A stretch of 25,877 nt of DNA, from contig CAYPQM010000097.1 in the NCBI GenBank assembly GCA_964412845.1, positions 1-25,877 of the forward strand, given 5' to 3'. Source of the DNA: JAWWPY01 sp964412845 (GTDB lineage Bacteria > Actinomycetota > Actinomycetes > Streptosporangiales > Streptosporangiaceae). Positions within the stretch are counted from its first letter, which is position 1; each line of letters begins with the position of its first letter. A model generated the notes under the pieces. It was not told the origin of the DNA and searched no databases. It worked only from the letters and a program-made list of their open reading frames with translations. Shown piece by piece: positions 1 to 8,864 of the stretch. Position numbers and translations under genes: made by a program.

Positions 1-361
1 CACTGGACCCGGCGGACACCGTGCTCAGGCTCACGCCCGCAGGCACTCCCGCGTTCGTGGCATCGGGGAACCCGCACCGGTGCGGGTCAGGGCCGCAGCC
101 GACCGAGAGGAGCTCCGGCGCCGGTTTTTTCTTCTTCTTGGACGGGGAGGGCGAGGGCGACGCGGGCCGGGACGTCGCGACCGCCGAGGACAGCGCCGCC
201 GGGGCACGGGCGGCTATGTTGCTCGCGGTCCGGTGCCCGCGGTTCATCGTCGTCAGGGTCACCGCCACCGCCACCAGCAGCAGCGTTACCATGCCGGTCA
301 CCGCCGACACGATCACCCGGCGGGGGATCCGTCTACTGAGCCGCCTTCGCCCCTTCGCCAC
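1..361 (-). CDS. N-terminal part of an exported or membrane-anchored protein, possibly a beta-helix protein
   Basis: The frame is open from a GTG at 361 to the window edge (about 120 codons), so the protein is truncated here. It starts 12 bases after the TAA of the aminotransferase, with GGGGGAA as ribosome binding site, which suggests co-transcription. The N-terminus is basic (MAKGRRRLSRRIPRR), followed by a hydrophobic segment at about residues 16-36: a signal anchor or uncleaved signal peptide. Then comes a Ser/Pro/Ala-rich linker with a run of five lysines, and a Cys-containing segment with CGFPDATNAGVPAG. From memory, that last motif opens the extracellular domain of actinobacterial right-handed parallel beta-helix proteins, but the catalytic or fold part lies outside the window. 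Function is not proven. An extracytoplasmic protein fits the end of a glycan-export operon, for example as a lyase or modifying enzyme. Confidence 0.6.
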   Translation of the reverse strand, partial: MAKGRRRLSRRIPRRVIVSAVTGMVTLLLVAVAVTLTTMNRGHRTASNIAARAPAALSSAVATSRPASPSPSPSKKKKKPAPELLSVGCGPDPHRCGFPDATNAGVPAGVSLSTVSAGSS

Positions 362-373
362 GCAGGTTCCCCC

Positions 374-1483
374 TTACCCCAGTGCTGACTTCAGCACGGA
401 CACCACGCGCTCCTGCTGCGCGGCGGTGATCTCCGCGAACAGCGGCAGGCTGAGCAGTTCGCGCGAAGCCTGTTCCGTGACGGGGAACGTGCCTTCTGGC
501 TGTCCCAGCCCGGCAAACGCCTCGGTCAGGTGAATGGGCACCGGGTAGTGGATGCCTGCGCCGATCCCGGCCGCTTGCAGTTCCTTCAGCACCTGGTCCC
601 GGTCGGGCACCCGGACCACGTACAGGTGCCACACATGCTCGTTGCCGTCAAGGGTCCGTGGCCTGGCCACCTCGTCGAGCTCAGCCAGCAGGGTGTCGTA
701 GCGCGCGGCGGCGGCGCGCCGCCCGGCGTTCCAGTCCGCCAGCCGGCGCAGCTTGGCCGACAGCACGACGGCCTGCAGCGTGTCCAGCCGGCTGTTGACT
801 CCGACTAGCTGGTGCTCGTATTTCCGTGCGGAACCGTGATTCTTGATCATCCGCATCCGGGTGGCCACGTCATCGGAGCCGGTCAGCGCCGCTCCCGCGT
901 CACCGTAGGCCCCCAGGTTCTTGCCCGGGTAGAAACTTGTCGCCGCGGCGTGCCCGAGCGCCCCGGCGGCCATGCCGTTGCGCCGCGCGCCCTGTGACTG
1001 GGCGGCATCCTCGACCAGCACCGCACCGATCCGCTCGGCGATGGGCATCAGCCGTTCGGCCGGCGCGGCCTGGCCGTACAGATGCACGGGGATGATCGCT
1101 CTGGTCCGGGCGGTCACCGCGGCCTCCACGGCGGCGACGTCGATCAGGTACGTCCCGTCGTCGGCGCAGTCCACGAGAACCGGTGTGGCACCCGCCCGGC
1201 AGACCGCCCCGGCGGTCGCGATGAACGTGTTGGCGGGCAGGATGCATTCGTCGCCCGGGCCGATGCCGAGCGCGCGCAGCGCTATCTCGATCGCATCGGT
1301 GCCATTGGCCAGGCCGACACAATGCCTGGTGCCGATGAACGCGGCATACTCGCTCTCGAAGGCCGCGACCTGCGGCCCGTCGATGAAAGCGCAGGTGGCC
1401 AGTACCTGCTGCCAGCCCTCCGCGACCTCGCGGGCCACCGCCGCGTGCTGGGCGGCCAAGTCGACCAGCGGAATTGAGTTCAC
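374..1483 (-). CDS. DegT/DnrJ/EryC1/StrS-family sugar aminotransferase (FdtB/QdtB/DesV-like)
   Basis: A PLP-dependent aminotransferase of 369 aa that puts an amino group on a nucleotide-linked keto-sugar. The Schiff-base lysine lies in SFYPGKNLGAYGDAG (about K188), and the PLP-ring aspartate in VEDAAQSQGA (about D159). The SFYPGKNLGA form is typical of the sugar 3-aminotransferases FdtB, QdtB and DesV, so a 3-amino-3-deoxy sugar nucleotide is the most likely product. The substrate is inferred from family resemblance only. The frame is open upstream to 1606, but the GTG at 1483 is preferred: it has a strong GGGAGGGGGA ribosome binding site, and family members begin with a short IPLVDL segment. 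Its GTG overlaps the TGA of the upstream glycosyltransferase by 4 bases (GTGA), indicating translational coupling. No matching keto-isomerase or dTDP-sugar dehydratase is in the window. Confidence 0.88.
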   Translation of the reverse strand: MNSIPLVDLAAQHAAVAREVAEGWQQVLATCAFIDGPQVAAFESEYAAFIGTRHCVGLANGTDAIEIALRALGIGPGDECILPANTFIATAGAVCRAGATPVLVDCADDGTYLIDVAAVEAAVTARTRAIIPVHLYGQAAPAERLMPIAERIGAVLVEDAAQSQGARRNGMAAGALGHAAATSFYPGKNLGAYGDAGAALTGSDDVATRMRMIKNHGSARKYEHQLVGVNSRLDTLQAVVLSAKLRRLADWNAGRRAAAARYDTLLAELDEVARPRTLDGNEHVWHLYVVRVPDRDQVLKELQAAGIGAGIHYPVPIHLTEAFAGLGQPEGTFPVTEQASRELLSLPLFAEITAAQQERVVSVLKSALG

Positions 1484-2751
1484 TGTGCTCCCCCTCCCGC
1501 CAGGGACCCCGATGTGGCGAGGTTGAAGTCCTCGATGGCCACCGTTCCGCGCCAGCGCTGCACCCGCCGCTTCGCCTTGTGCCGCAGCGCCCCCTGCCCA
1601 GTCCATGCGGCCTCCGCGGCCAGCCGGGCGGCTCCCGGGCGGTTGGCCTTGTCTGTCATGGAAACGTATACCTCTTCCTGAAGGGCCGCCGCGTGATCCA
1701 GGCTGAAGCGCTCGACCACCAGGCGGCGGCCGTAATCGCCGAGCCGGGCCCAGGTGGCGGGATCGGGCAGCAGCGTTCGCAGAATCCCGGCCAGCCGGGC
1801 CGCGCCCGCCGCCCGCCAGTCAGCAGCGTCTGAGCCGGTCCCGCCCCAGCCCTGAGCCAGGAACTCGGGCGCTGACTCAGGGGTGGCCAGCTTCCAGAAG
1901 CCGTCTACGCCCTGCACGACGAGGGGCTTGCCAAAGGCCATCCCGCGCAGCGCGGAGCCGCCCATGCCGAGCACGACATCCGCGGCGGCGTAGGCCGGCC
2001 GGGGATCGGAGAGTTGCCCGGTGAGCGCCACGACCCTGCGGCCCGCGCGCGAGTTCGCGGCCGCTGCCGCCTGGTCGACAGCCGCGCGGGCCAGCCCGTC
2101 GCCGACCACGGCCAGCTGGGCCGGCACCCCCGAATGCGCCAGCTCGCCCACCGCGTCGCAGGCCGTGAGCACCCCCTGCAGCTTGACATCCGAGGACAGC
2201 CGGCACGCCAGCACCAACAGCGGCGCCGCCGCGTCGAGCCCCAGATCCGCCCGGAACGGCCCGGGGTCAAACTCTGGCGCATTGGCCCGGACGTCCACCG
2301 GCGGTTCGATGAGGGTAACCGAAGGACGGCCCGCTGCCACCTCATAGCGCCGCATCTCATCGGTGCCCACGATCAGCGGCATGGTGCGGGGCAGGAACGG
2401 GGCCACCCCGGCTGACATGACGGTGCACACGACTGGCACGCCGAGCCGCAGTCTCGGGCCGAGGACCGCCTCCACGCCGGGCGGCCACTCGTACCCATGG
2501 ACCACATCTATCCGGTGCTCCTTAGCCAGCGAGGTCAGATGGCCGATGGCCCGCGGGGACAGTGTCCGGCCCGCGCGAGGGTCCAGGGGAATGTGCGGAA
2601 GCCCTAGCGCCTGGACCGTTTCGACCATCACGCCCGGCCGGCTGACCACCATGACCTCATGCCCGCGGTCCCGGACAGCCGCCCCGATTTCGATCGCGTT
2701 CAGCTGCGACCCCCCGATTTCCATCGTGTGGGGGTAGACGAGCACTCTCAC
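1480..2751 (-). CDS. GT4-like (GT-B fold) glycosyltransferase
   Basis: A cytosolic or membrane-associated glycosyltransferase of 423 aa. The N-terminal half begins VRVLVYPHTMEIGGSQ, the usual first strand and glycine loop of GT-B acceptor domains. The C-terminal half carries a nucleotide-sugar-binding Rossmann domain with LLVLACRLSSDVKLQG, LAVVGDG and VVLGMGGSALRGMAFGKPLVVQG, matching the conserved GT4 C-terminal region. The reading frame extends upstream to 2907, but the GTG at 2751 has a GGGAGG site 7-8 bases before it, and the protein aligns to the fold from there. It lies 37 bases after the preceding glycosyltransferase gene and overlaps the next gene by 4 bases. Donor and acceptor cannot be read from the sequence. 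The C-terminal 40 residues are basic (KAKRRVQRWR), consistent with membrane association. Confidence 0.8.
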   Translation of the reverse strand: MRVLVYPHTMEIGGSQLNAIEIGAAVRDRGHEVMVVSRPGVMVETVQALGLPHIPLDPRAGRTLSPRAIGHLTSLAKEHRIDVVHGYEWPPGVEAVLGPRLRLGVPVVCTVMSAGVAPFLPRTMPLIVGTDEMRRYEVAAGRPSVTLIEPPVDVRANAPEFDPGPFRADLGLDAAAPLLVLACRLSSDVKLQGVLTACDAVGELAHSGVPAQLAVVGDGLARAAVDQAAAAANSRAGRRVVALTGQLSDPRPAYAAADVVLGMGGSALRGMAFGKPLVVQGVDGFWKLATPESAPEFLAQGWGGTGSDAADWRAAGAARLAGILRTLLPDPATWARLGDYGRRLVVERFSLDHAAALQEEVYVSMTDKANRPGAARLAAEAAWTGQGALRHKAKRRVQRWRGTVAIEDFNLATSGSLAGGGAQ

Positions 2752-2788
2752 CGAGGTGCCTCCCAACCAATGACGCAGCCGCGTGGCC

Positions 2789-4024
2789 TCACGAGGACTC
2801 CGGCGCCATGAGCGGTTCCCAGACGACGCGCGAGAATTCCCGGGCCCGCACCGTCCACGTGTGCTGGCCGGCGAAATTCCGGCGCCGCTGGATCGCCGCG
2901 CTGTCACCGGGCGCGGCCAGCGCTGCGCGGACGGCCAGCGCGAATGGTTCCGGCTGGTCCTCGATCACGATGTCCGGCGAATCGAGCCATCGGATCGCGG
3001 GCAGGCCGGTGGCGATGACGCCGAGGCCGGCCGCGAGATACTCCAGTGCCTTCAGCGGGAAGCTGCCTTCGTTGAAGGCACTGTGGTTGTAGGGAATGAG
3101 GCCAGCATCGATCGAGCCGAGATAGCCGGGCAGTGCGTCGAACTGTTTCGGGCCGACCCACTGGACATTGCTGCGGGCCAGCAGAGTCTCGAGCGCGGAA
3201 ACGTCGAATCGTGGGTGGCGCGGTCCGATCAGCAGCAGCGAGCAGCCGGTGTCGGCGACCGAGGTGAGCATCCGGAGGTCAATGCGATCGCCGATGTGGC
3301 CCATGAAACCGGCGATCGGCCGGGGCAGCCGGATGTCATCCGGCGCGGCAGCGGACTCGGCGCGCCCGAAGGTTTCGGCGTCGCCGCCAAAGGGGATCAG
3401 CTCGACGTGATGGTGCCGGTCGCCGAGGCGCTCAGCGACGCGTGGATTGGCGGCGATCACCACGTCCGCCCGCCGCAGCAAGCGCTGCTCGCCGCTGGCC
3501 ACCCGCTTTTCTGACAAGCCCAGCAGCTCCGCCAGCCCGACGTAATCGTCTTGCGCCCAGTAGACGTGCAGCGACTCGCCGCACTTGCCCATGACGGGTG
3601 CCAGCGGCGACGTCTCGATAAGGGCGATCCGCCGCGCGCCAAGGCGGCGAAGCGTCTGCCGGATAGCGCGGGCGGTCAGGGCGCTGGTCACCGTGGCCAT
3701 GCCCGGGCGCTCCATTCCCGGGAGGGCCGAAACGCTCAGCCGGGTCAGGTTGGGCGCGATCCTCCGGAGCTTCGGCTCCTGGTATGAGGCCCGCAGCTCG
3801 GGGTGCCGCCGGCGGGACACGATCGAGGTGGGTGGGTCGACGTAGAGGACCGGATGCAGCTGCGCCAAGGCTTCGGCGATCTGCTGATCCGCGAAGCGCG
3901 GCCCGCTGTAATCGTTGGCCGCGCGGAGCACGATGATGGCGTTCCCGTCGTCGCGATCGAGGCGTTCCCGGGCGCCCGCGGGTGCTGTCACGGCAGGCTC
4001 CGCCCGGCGAGTCTCAGCAGTCAC
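2789..4024 (-). CDS. GT4-like glycosyltransferase (TuaH-like)
   Basis: A 411-aa glycosyltransferase with a GTG start and a GGTGGGGG ribosome binding site. Visible features are an N-terminal domain with AIIVLRAANDYSGPRF, a middle segment HVYWAQDDYVG followed by ADVVIAANPRVAERL, and a C-terminal nucleotide-binding domain with PIAGFMGHIGDRIDL and FPLKALEYLAAGLGVIATG. The YWAQDDY, AANPRVAE and GFMGHIGDR pattern resembles TuaH-like and other actinobacterial capsular GT-B enzymes, which add sugars to an undecaprenyl-linked acceptor on the inner membrane face. It opens a three- to four-gene minus-strand run (this gene, second glycosyltransferase, aminotransferase, exported protein) and is separated from the flippase gene by about 200 bases containing a terminator-like hairpin, so it may have its own promoter. 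The sugar specificity is unknown. Confidence 0.8.
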   Translation of the reverse strand: MTAETRRAEPAVTAPAGARERLDRDDGNAIIVLRAANDYSGPRFADQQIAEALAQLHPVLYVDPPTSIVSRRRHPELRASYQEPKLRRIAPNLTRLSVSALPGMERPGMATVTSALTARAIRQTLRRLGARRIALIETSPLAPVMGKCGESLHVYWAQDDYVGLAELLGLSEKRVASGEQRLLRRADVVIAANPRVAERLGDRHHHVELIPFGGDAETFGRAESAAAPDDIRLPRPIAGFMGHIGDRIDLRMLTSVADTGCSLLLIGPRHPRFDVSALETLLARSNVQWVGPKQFDALPGYLGSIDAGLIPYNHSAFNEGSFPLKALEYLAAGLGVIATGLPAIRWLDSPDIVIEDQPEPFALAVRAALAAPGDSAAIQRRRNFAGQHTWTVRAREFSRVVWEPLMAPESS

Positions 4025-4161
4025 GGTCTGGCCCCCACCTGTCTCACTGTGTCCGCCCCGCTTTACGCGACGAGGCTGCGCTTTGTCAGGCTATATGGGT
4101 GGGTTGCCCGGGGTAGGCGTTTTGTGCGTGGCGAGACCCTGAGGTCAGCGCGCTGCGGGAG

Positions 4162-4184
4162 GAGGCGGGAGCCGGTCCCGCCTC
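4162..4184 (-). terminator. Perfect 9-bp stem-loop downstream of the flippase gene
   Basis: GAGGCGGGA pairs perfectly with TCCCGCCTC around a 5-base loop, 43 bases beyond the stop codon of the flippase gene on its own strand. There is no U-tract, which is usual for actinobacterial terminator hairpins. It is placed to separate the flippase transcript from the glycosyltransferase operon that follows. It could be an attenuator or mRNA-stabilising hairpin instead. Confidence 0.5.
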
Positions 4185-4227
4185 GATATGCCGGCGGCCC
4201 GCGCAGGCCGTTAGCCGACTGCCTCGA

Positions 4228-7200
4228 TCACGCGGCGCTCGCTTGCTCAACCTCGCTGCCTGAGGACCGCGAACGCCGCAGTAGCACGCGCATCGGGAAG
4301 ACAACCGGCAGGTAGATAGCGGTCCCGGCGGCGATCGCCGCGGCCAGCCCGAACAATCCACCGCCCGCCACATGGACCACCAGCAACGACACCGCGGCCA
4401 TCAGCACCCCGCCGAGGAACGGCAGCAGGCAGGTCAGGCCGATGGAGCGCAAGCTGATGCCCGACCGCGAGAGGGCCCACAGGAACGTCGGGCCGACGAC
4501 TACTCCGGCGACCAGAACGTGGCCGGCACTGACTCCGGTGATGCCGCGCAGCCGGGCGCCGATCAGCAGCACGGGTATCAGCGAGGCCAGCCACAGGCCC
4601 TGCACCGCCATCAGCGTGTTCCGCTTGTCAGAGACGGCCATGAAGTCGTAGACGAGCCCGTAGGCCACTCGCATCAGGCCCAGCACGGCCAGCAGGCTGA
4701 GCGCGTTCGCCGCGGTTACCCACCGCTCGCCGTAGATGACGCGGATCAGCGGCCCGGCGAGCGTGATCAGCAGGACGCATGCGGGCACCGTCAGTACCAT
4801 CAGCAGCCCCATCGACCGCGCGAAGGCTTCCGCAAGGTGTTCACGCGTATCGGCGACCCGGGAGAAACCGGCGAACGAGACCCGCTGCACGGCCTGGGAG
4901 ATGCTGCTCACCGGCCAGCTCGAGACGTTGAAGGCAAGCTGGTACAGACCCAGCATGCCTGGTCCCAGGGTGGCGCCGACAATTGCGGAATCGACGTTGA
5001 GGACCCCCAGCGCGAGCAGGCTCGCCCCGGCCAGGGGGAGGCCGAAGCCCAGCAGCTGGCGCGCCTGGGCCGTGTTCCAGCCGGGCAGGATGAAGTGCGG
5101 GGCGGTCACCATGGCGATGATGAGGGCGGCGGCGCAGCCGGCCACTGATCCCCAGGCGAAGCTGATGGCTCCGTGCCCGCCGAACGCGAGCCACAGCATC
5201 ACGCCCGTGCTGACGACGAAGTTGAGCGTGTCCACCAGCATCCGGCGACCTTGCGCGAACTCGCGGGTGAGCAGGGCCAGCGGAACACAGGCCAGGCCGT
5301 CGATGATCACGCAGATGCACAGGATGCGCAGCATCCCGCCCGCGCCCGGAGAGCCGAGGGCGCGGGCGATGTACGGAGCCGTCAGGTACAGCCCCGCGTA
5401 GATCAGGGTGCTCGATGCCACGGAGAGGGTGAGAACGGTCCGCGCGAAGCTCCGGATGTCGCCGTCCCACCGGATGATCGCCGCACTGACCCCCAGCTCG
5501 TTAGCGCTCAGCAGTACCGCGAGAACGACCTGTGAGACCGCGTACAAGCCCCACACCTGGGGGCCGAACACGGTCCGGGCCAGCACGATCCCCACGCTGA
5601 AGTTGCTGATGCGCACCACGAGGGTGTTCAGCGCGCTCCACCGGGCTCCCGCGGCGACCTTTCCGCCGAGGCTCCGTTCTTCCTGCTCGGGCACCGGCTG
5701 GAGCACGCGTGGCTGGAGCGGTGCCGAGACCGGGTACAAGGGCGGCGCGAAGACAACGGCCAGCGCCGGCCCGATGACGTCGGCCACCCGCCCCTGGCCC
5801 CCGGCGGCTCCCGCGGCGACTCGCCGTACGGCCACGAATACCGTGCGCATCCGGAAGAACAGCAGGCCCATCGCGGCGAGTGCCGCGCCGCCACCGATGG
5901 CCACTTCGACGCGGTCGTCCCTGACCAGCTGCTGTGCGCCGAACGCGATCACGCCTACCGCAGCGGCGGCACCGACCGGGAAGCTGAGCCGCATAGCGGG
6001 CGCCCGGGGCCAGATGGCGAGCGGTTTCAGCTCGGTCAGGTACCAGGGCACCAGGAAGAGCACGGCGATCACGACCTGGACCACGGCCACGCCCAGGATG
6101 CCGTGCGTGGATGCCCCTTCCACGACGGACGGCACCAGCGAAACAAGCCAGATCAGCTGGAAGATCAGTCCGCGGCGGGATGAGGCGAGGACCGCGAAGT
6201 AGTCATTCGCGAGCGCATAGAAGACGCGGAGCGTGGCCAGCGGCGCGAGCCAGATCAGCACATGTGCGGCCGGGGCCCAGGCGGGGCCGTAGATGAGCTT
6301 GATCAAGGGCACCGCGGAAATACTGATCACCACGCACACCGGCAGCGTCACCGACGCCAGCAGGTTGGCGGATGACATGAACGCCGAGCCCACGACCTGC
6401 GGCCCGCGCCGGAACTTGGCGAAGGCGACGGGGGCGGCGTCGCGAACCGGCTGGGAGAACATGGTGGCCGGCCAGCTGGCCAGGCACAGGGCAAGCACGT
6501 AGTAACCGAGGCTGGCCGCGTGCAGCATGTGCCCGACGACAATCTGGTCCACGTTGGTGATGCCAAAGGCGAGCGCGGCCGAGGCCGCGACCGGCAGCGC
6601 GATCTGGAACAGGGCGCCCACCTGGCCGGTGCTGAAGCCGATCCGCAGCGACCGGGGCGAGAAGGCGATGAAGAGCGCCGCGGACGCAACGCTGCCCGCG
6701 ATCCGGCCCACGGCCAGGCTGATCAGCCCGTGACCGGTCGCGGCCAGCCAGATCGTCACGACCACGCTGATCCAGTTGTCCACCTGCTCGACCATCACCC
6801 TGAGCCGGGGGGCACGTCGCTGGAGCATCGCGCGGGGCGCCGTGACCAGGCCGCTGATCACGACGCTCAGGGCCAGGATCCGGATCACGTGAGCGGCGGC
6901 CGGCGCGCCCATGGTGGCGGCGAAGGCGGGGGCGCCCGCGTAGCAGGCGGCGTAGATGGCGGCACTGGAGCCGAGTGAGACCGTGGTCACGGTGGGCGCG
7001 ATCTCTGCTGGAGCGCCGCGCCACAGCACCAGGGCGCTGCCCACCTCAAGCTGGCCGATGCTCTGCACCGCCAGCAGCGCGAGGACCGCGACGCCGAACG
7101 CGCCGAAGTCGCGCGGGCTCATCATGTGGGCCAGCACGAGCCCGATGACAAGCGTGCCGAACCGGGCCGAGACCGCGTCCAGGAAGAACCGGCCCAGCCC

Positions 7201-7320
7201 GCCGCCGATCCGGCGGGCCAGCGGATGCCGGGGCTGCTGGCGCCCATGGGCCGGGCGACGATGGCCGTAGACCGGGCCGGCCGGCTCGCCGCGATCAGCG
7301 GCCTGGTTATCGACGGTCAC
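4228..7320 (-). CDS. Double-length oligosaccharide flippase (two fused MOP/Wzx-like domains)
   Basis: A 1030-aa integral membrane protein, about twice the length of a normal Wzx flippase (400-500 aa). Domain 1 spans about residues 38-500 and domain 2 about 552-1015, joined by a Pro-rich linker (about 520-545). The two halves repeat each other in order: ITNVDQIVVG and LNVDSAIVG; LGYYVLALCLASWP and LGLYQLAFNVSSWP; PLIKLIYGPAW and PLIRVIYGERW; FYALANDYFAVL and AYGLVYDFMAVS. Each half should carry about 12-14 membrane helices. Single Wzx proteins flip undecaprenyl-pyrophosphate-linked oligosaccharides across the membrane. The fusion suggests a covalent pair, or one active and one structural half. 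The GTG at 7320 has only a weak GGGG site, so the exact start is uncertain within the first 35 hydrophilic residues. No stop or frameshift interrupts the frame. Confidence 0.88.
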   Translation of the reverse strand: MTVDNQAADRGEPAGPVYGHRRPAHGRQQPRHPLARRIGGGLGRFFLDAVSARFGTLVIGLVLAHMMSPRDFGAFGVAVLALLAVQSIGQLEVGSALVLWRGAPAEIAPTVTTVSLGSSAAIYAACYAGAPAFAATMGAPAAAHVIRILALSVVISGLVTAPRAMLQRRAPRLRVMVEQVDNWISVVVTIWLAATGHGLISLAVGRIAGSVASAALFIAFSPRSLRIGFSTGQVGALFQIALPVAASAALAFGITNVDQIVVGHMLHAASLGYYVLALCLASWPATMFSQPVRDAAPVAFAKFRRGPQVVGSAFMSSANLLASVTLPVCVVISISAVPLIKLIYGPAWAPAAHVLIWLAPLATLRVFYALANDYFAVLASSRRGLIFQLIWLVSLVPSVVEGASTHGILGVAVVQVVIAVLFLVPWYLTELKPLAIWPRAPAMRLSFPVGAAAAVGVIAFGAQQLVRDDRVEVAIGGGAALAAMGLLFFRMRTVFVAVRRVAAGAAGGQGRVADVIGPALAVVFAPPLYPVSAPLQPRVLQPVPEQEERSLGGKVAAGARWSALNTLVVRISNFSVGIVLARTVFGPQVWGLYAVSQVVLAVLLSANELGVSAAIIRWDGDIRSFARTVLTLSVASSTLIYAGLYLTAPYIARALGSPGAGGMLRILCICVIIDGLACVPLALLTREFAQGRRMLVDTLNFVVSTGVMLWLAFGGHGAISFAWGSVAGCAAALIIAMVTAPHFILPGWNTAQARQLLGFGLPLAGASLLALGVLNVDSAIVGATLGPGMLGLYQLAFNVSSWPVSSISQAVQRVSFAGFSRVADTREHLAEAFARSMGLLMVLTVPACVLLITLAGPLIRVIYGERWVTAANALSLLAVLGLMRVAYGLVYDFMAVSDKRNTLMAVQGLWLASLIPVLLIGARLRGITGVSAGHVLVAGVVVGPTFLWALSRSGISLRSIGLTCLLPFLGGVLMAAVSLLVVHVAGGGLFGLAAAIAAGTAIYLPVVFPMRVLLRRSRSSGSEVEQASAA

Positions 7321-7630
7321 GGGGACCCCGGACGGCAGCGGTCACGGCAGATGACCCCCCGGCGAACCGGGCCCGGCCGTGGCGGGCCCCAGGACAGCAC
7401 CATCTTGTTCCGGTTCGGCCATCTCGTGAAGTGGGAGGGGAGCCTGGTCGCCAGGGATAGCGGGGAACTTATCCGCGACAACCCTGGCGACCATCGAGAA
7501 CGCTGGCCGCCCAAGCCTGGCCCGGACGGCCACGAACAGCGGAAACCCGCCATGCACTCGTCAGATTGCACCGGGATATTACCATGTGGCCCGGAAGGCG
7601 CAGGCCTGTTGTGTCCGACGATTGCGGGCG
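7321..7630. other. Intergenic region before the flippase gene
   Basis: About 310 bases between two minus-strand genes. The minus strand has a TAATAT box at roughly 7577-7582 in a local A/T-richer patch, a possible -10 element for the flippase gene, but no convincing -35 is found at 16-18 bases. Two short open frames on the minus strand have poor third-position bias and are not called as genes. No other structure was seen. Confidence 0.35.
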
Positions 7631-8653
7631 CTACCGCACGTCAGACGGATATTCAGCAGTGTGCTCAGCCGCGGCGCGCGCAAGGTCCAGTTCGTAGGTC
7701 TCGTGGATAACACCGCCGGCCCCGAACGACACCTTGAAGTCGTACTGTGGCTCGTTCAGTTCGCGACCGTCGTCGACGGTGCTGGTGCCCATCGAGTAGA
7801 AATGGCAGCCCCGCCCGCGGGCGAGAGCGATGCCTCGCTCGATGACCAGATCGGTGGCGGACACCGCCCGGCCTTCCTCTGTGGTGGCCGTATAACGCGC
7901 CTGCAGGACCGGGCCCTCGATGGAGTACAGGCACCCGGCGGCCAGCTCGTCACCGGCCTTCGCGGTGACCAGGATGAACTGGGTGGGGAATCGTTCGTGC
8001 AGGTACTCGATCTCCGCCAGCGAGTGCGTCGGGGTCGCATCGTGCCGGCGGGCCAGGTTCGCCTCCAGGATTCCCCAGTAGGCGGCGATGTCATCCCAGC
8101 CCTCCTCGGTAACCACCCCGGAGTTCAGGGCGCGCTTGCGCCACCCGCGCCGGCCGGACCAGACCCGCCCCCGGTGGGCGAGGTTGATCACCGCCGCGAG
8201 GTCGCACCGGGACCGGCTGGCGCCCAGCCGGAACAGCGCCCACATATCGTCGGCGCCGGGGGCGGTGTGGTAGATCGGTGGCACCGTCTTGTATCGCAGC
8301 CGGGTGAAGCCGAGCGACCGGTATTCCGCGGCGATCTCCCGGAGGGCGCTGACCATCGACTCGCCGTGCAGCCTCCCGTCATGGACGAGGCCGCCGTAGG
8401 TCAGGCCCGGATGGCTGGTGACCACCGATGGATCGGCCGGGTCTTCCGCGGCGGGGAGCACCCCGACGATCCGCCCCTGGGCGTTGGTGACCAGCAGTGA
8501 CCGGTCACTGAACCGGTCACCGTGGTATGACAGGAAACGGCGGGTATGCAGGATGGTCCCGTTTACTGAGCGCCCGACGAAATCATCCCACGCGGCAGCC
8601 TCAGCGGGCTCGTAGCGGCGGACCGCGCTAGCCAGCGTGCTCTCGGCAGTCAT
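7631..8653 (-). CDS. FemAB/GNAT-type acyltransferase (BioF2-like acetyltransferase domain)
   Basis: A 340-aa protein of the GNAT superfamily with the two-lobed FemAB-like arrangement. The N-terminal lobe has WDDFVGRSVNGTILHTRRFL and GRIVGVLPAA. The C-terminal lobe has ELAAGCLYSIEGPVLQARY and HFYSMGTSTVDDGRELN, then YDFKVSFGAGG; the SMGTSxxDxGRxLN and FKxSFGAxG blocks are the usual signature of this group. Such enzymes transfer acyl or aminoacyl groups to amines, including amino sugars. The ATG at 8653 is preferred over an in-frame start at 8698, because it has GGGGGTGA upstream and leaves a normal N-terminus. It sits between an aryl-CoA ligase and the flippase, so N-acylation of a cell-surface amino sugar with a CoA-activated acid is plausible. 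The actual acyl donor is not shown by sequence. A 5-bp hairpin followed by TTTAG lies in the 211-base gap upstream (8806-8819). Confidence 0.75.
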   Translation of the reverse strand: MTAESTLASAVRRYEPAEAAAWDDFVGRSVNGTILHTRRFLSYHGDRFSDRSLLVTNAQGRIVGVLPAAEDPADPSVVTSHPGLTYGGLVHDGRLHGESMVSALREIAAEYRSLGFTRLRYKTVPPIYHTAPGADDMWALFRLGASRSRCDLAAVINLAHRGRVWSGRRGWRKRALNSGVVTEEGWDDIAAYWGILEANLARRHDATPTHSLAEIEYLHERFPTQFILVTAKAGDELAAGCLYSIEGPVLQARYTATTEEGRAVSATDLVIERGIALARGRGCHFYSMGTSTVDDGRELNEPQYDFKVSFGAGGVIHETYELDLARAAAEHTAEYPSDVR

Positions 8654-8864
8654 CGCGTCACCCCCGGCCCGGCCGCGCGCGCCTGGGCATGACCGCATCC
8701 CATGCTGTCCACGCGGACCTGCTTCGATCCCATCCCCTAGCCCCCTCGAATCCCGCTTCCCTGGCGGGCCAAACAGTACACGGCAGCTCCCTGAAATCCT
8801 GCTAAACCGGACAACCGGTCGGGAACGCTCGGCGCCCGCCAGGTCGGCCCGGCGGCTACCTCCG

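Noticed and set aside
7317..7571. An 84-codon minus-strand frame whose TGA overlaps the flippase GTG as GTGA
   Set aside because: Third-position G/C is low for this genome, codons such as ATA and CTA appear, the protein has no recognisable feature, and a second overlapping frame is equally open. The overlap is suggestive but not enough.
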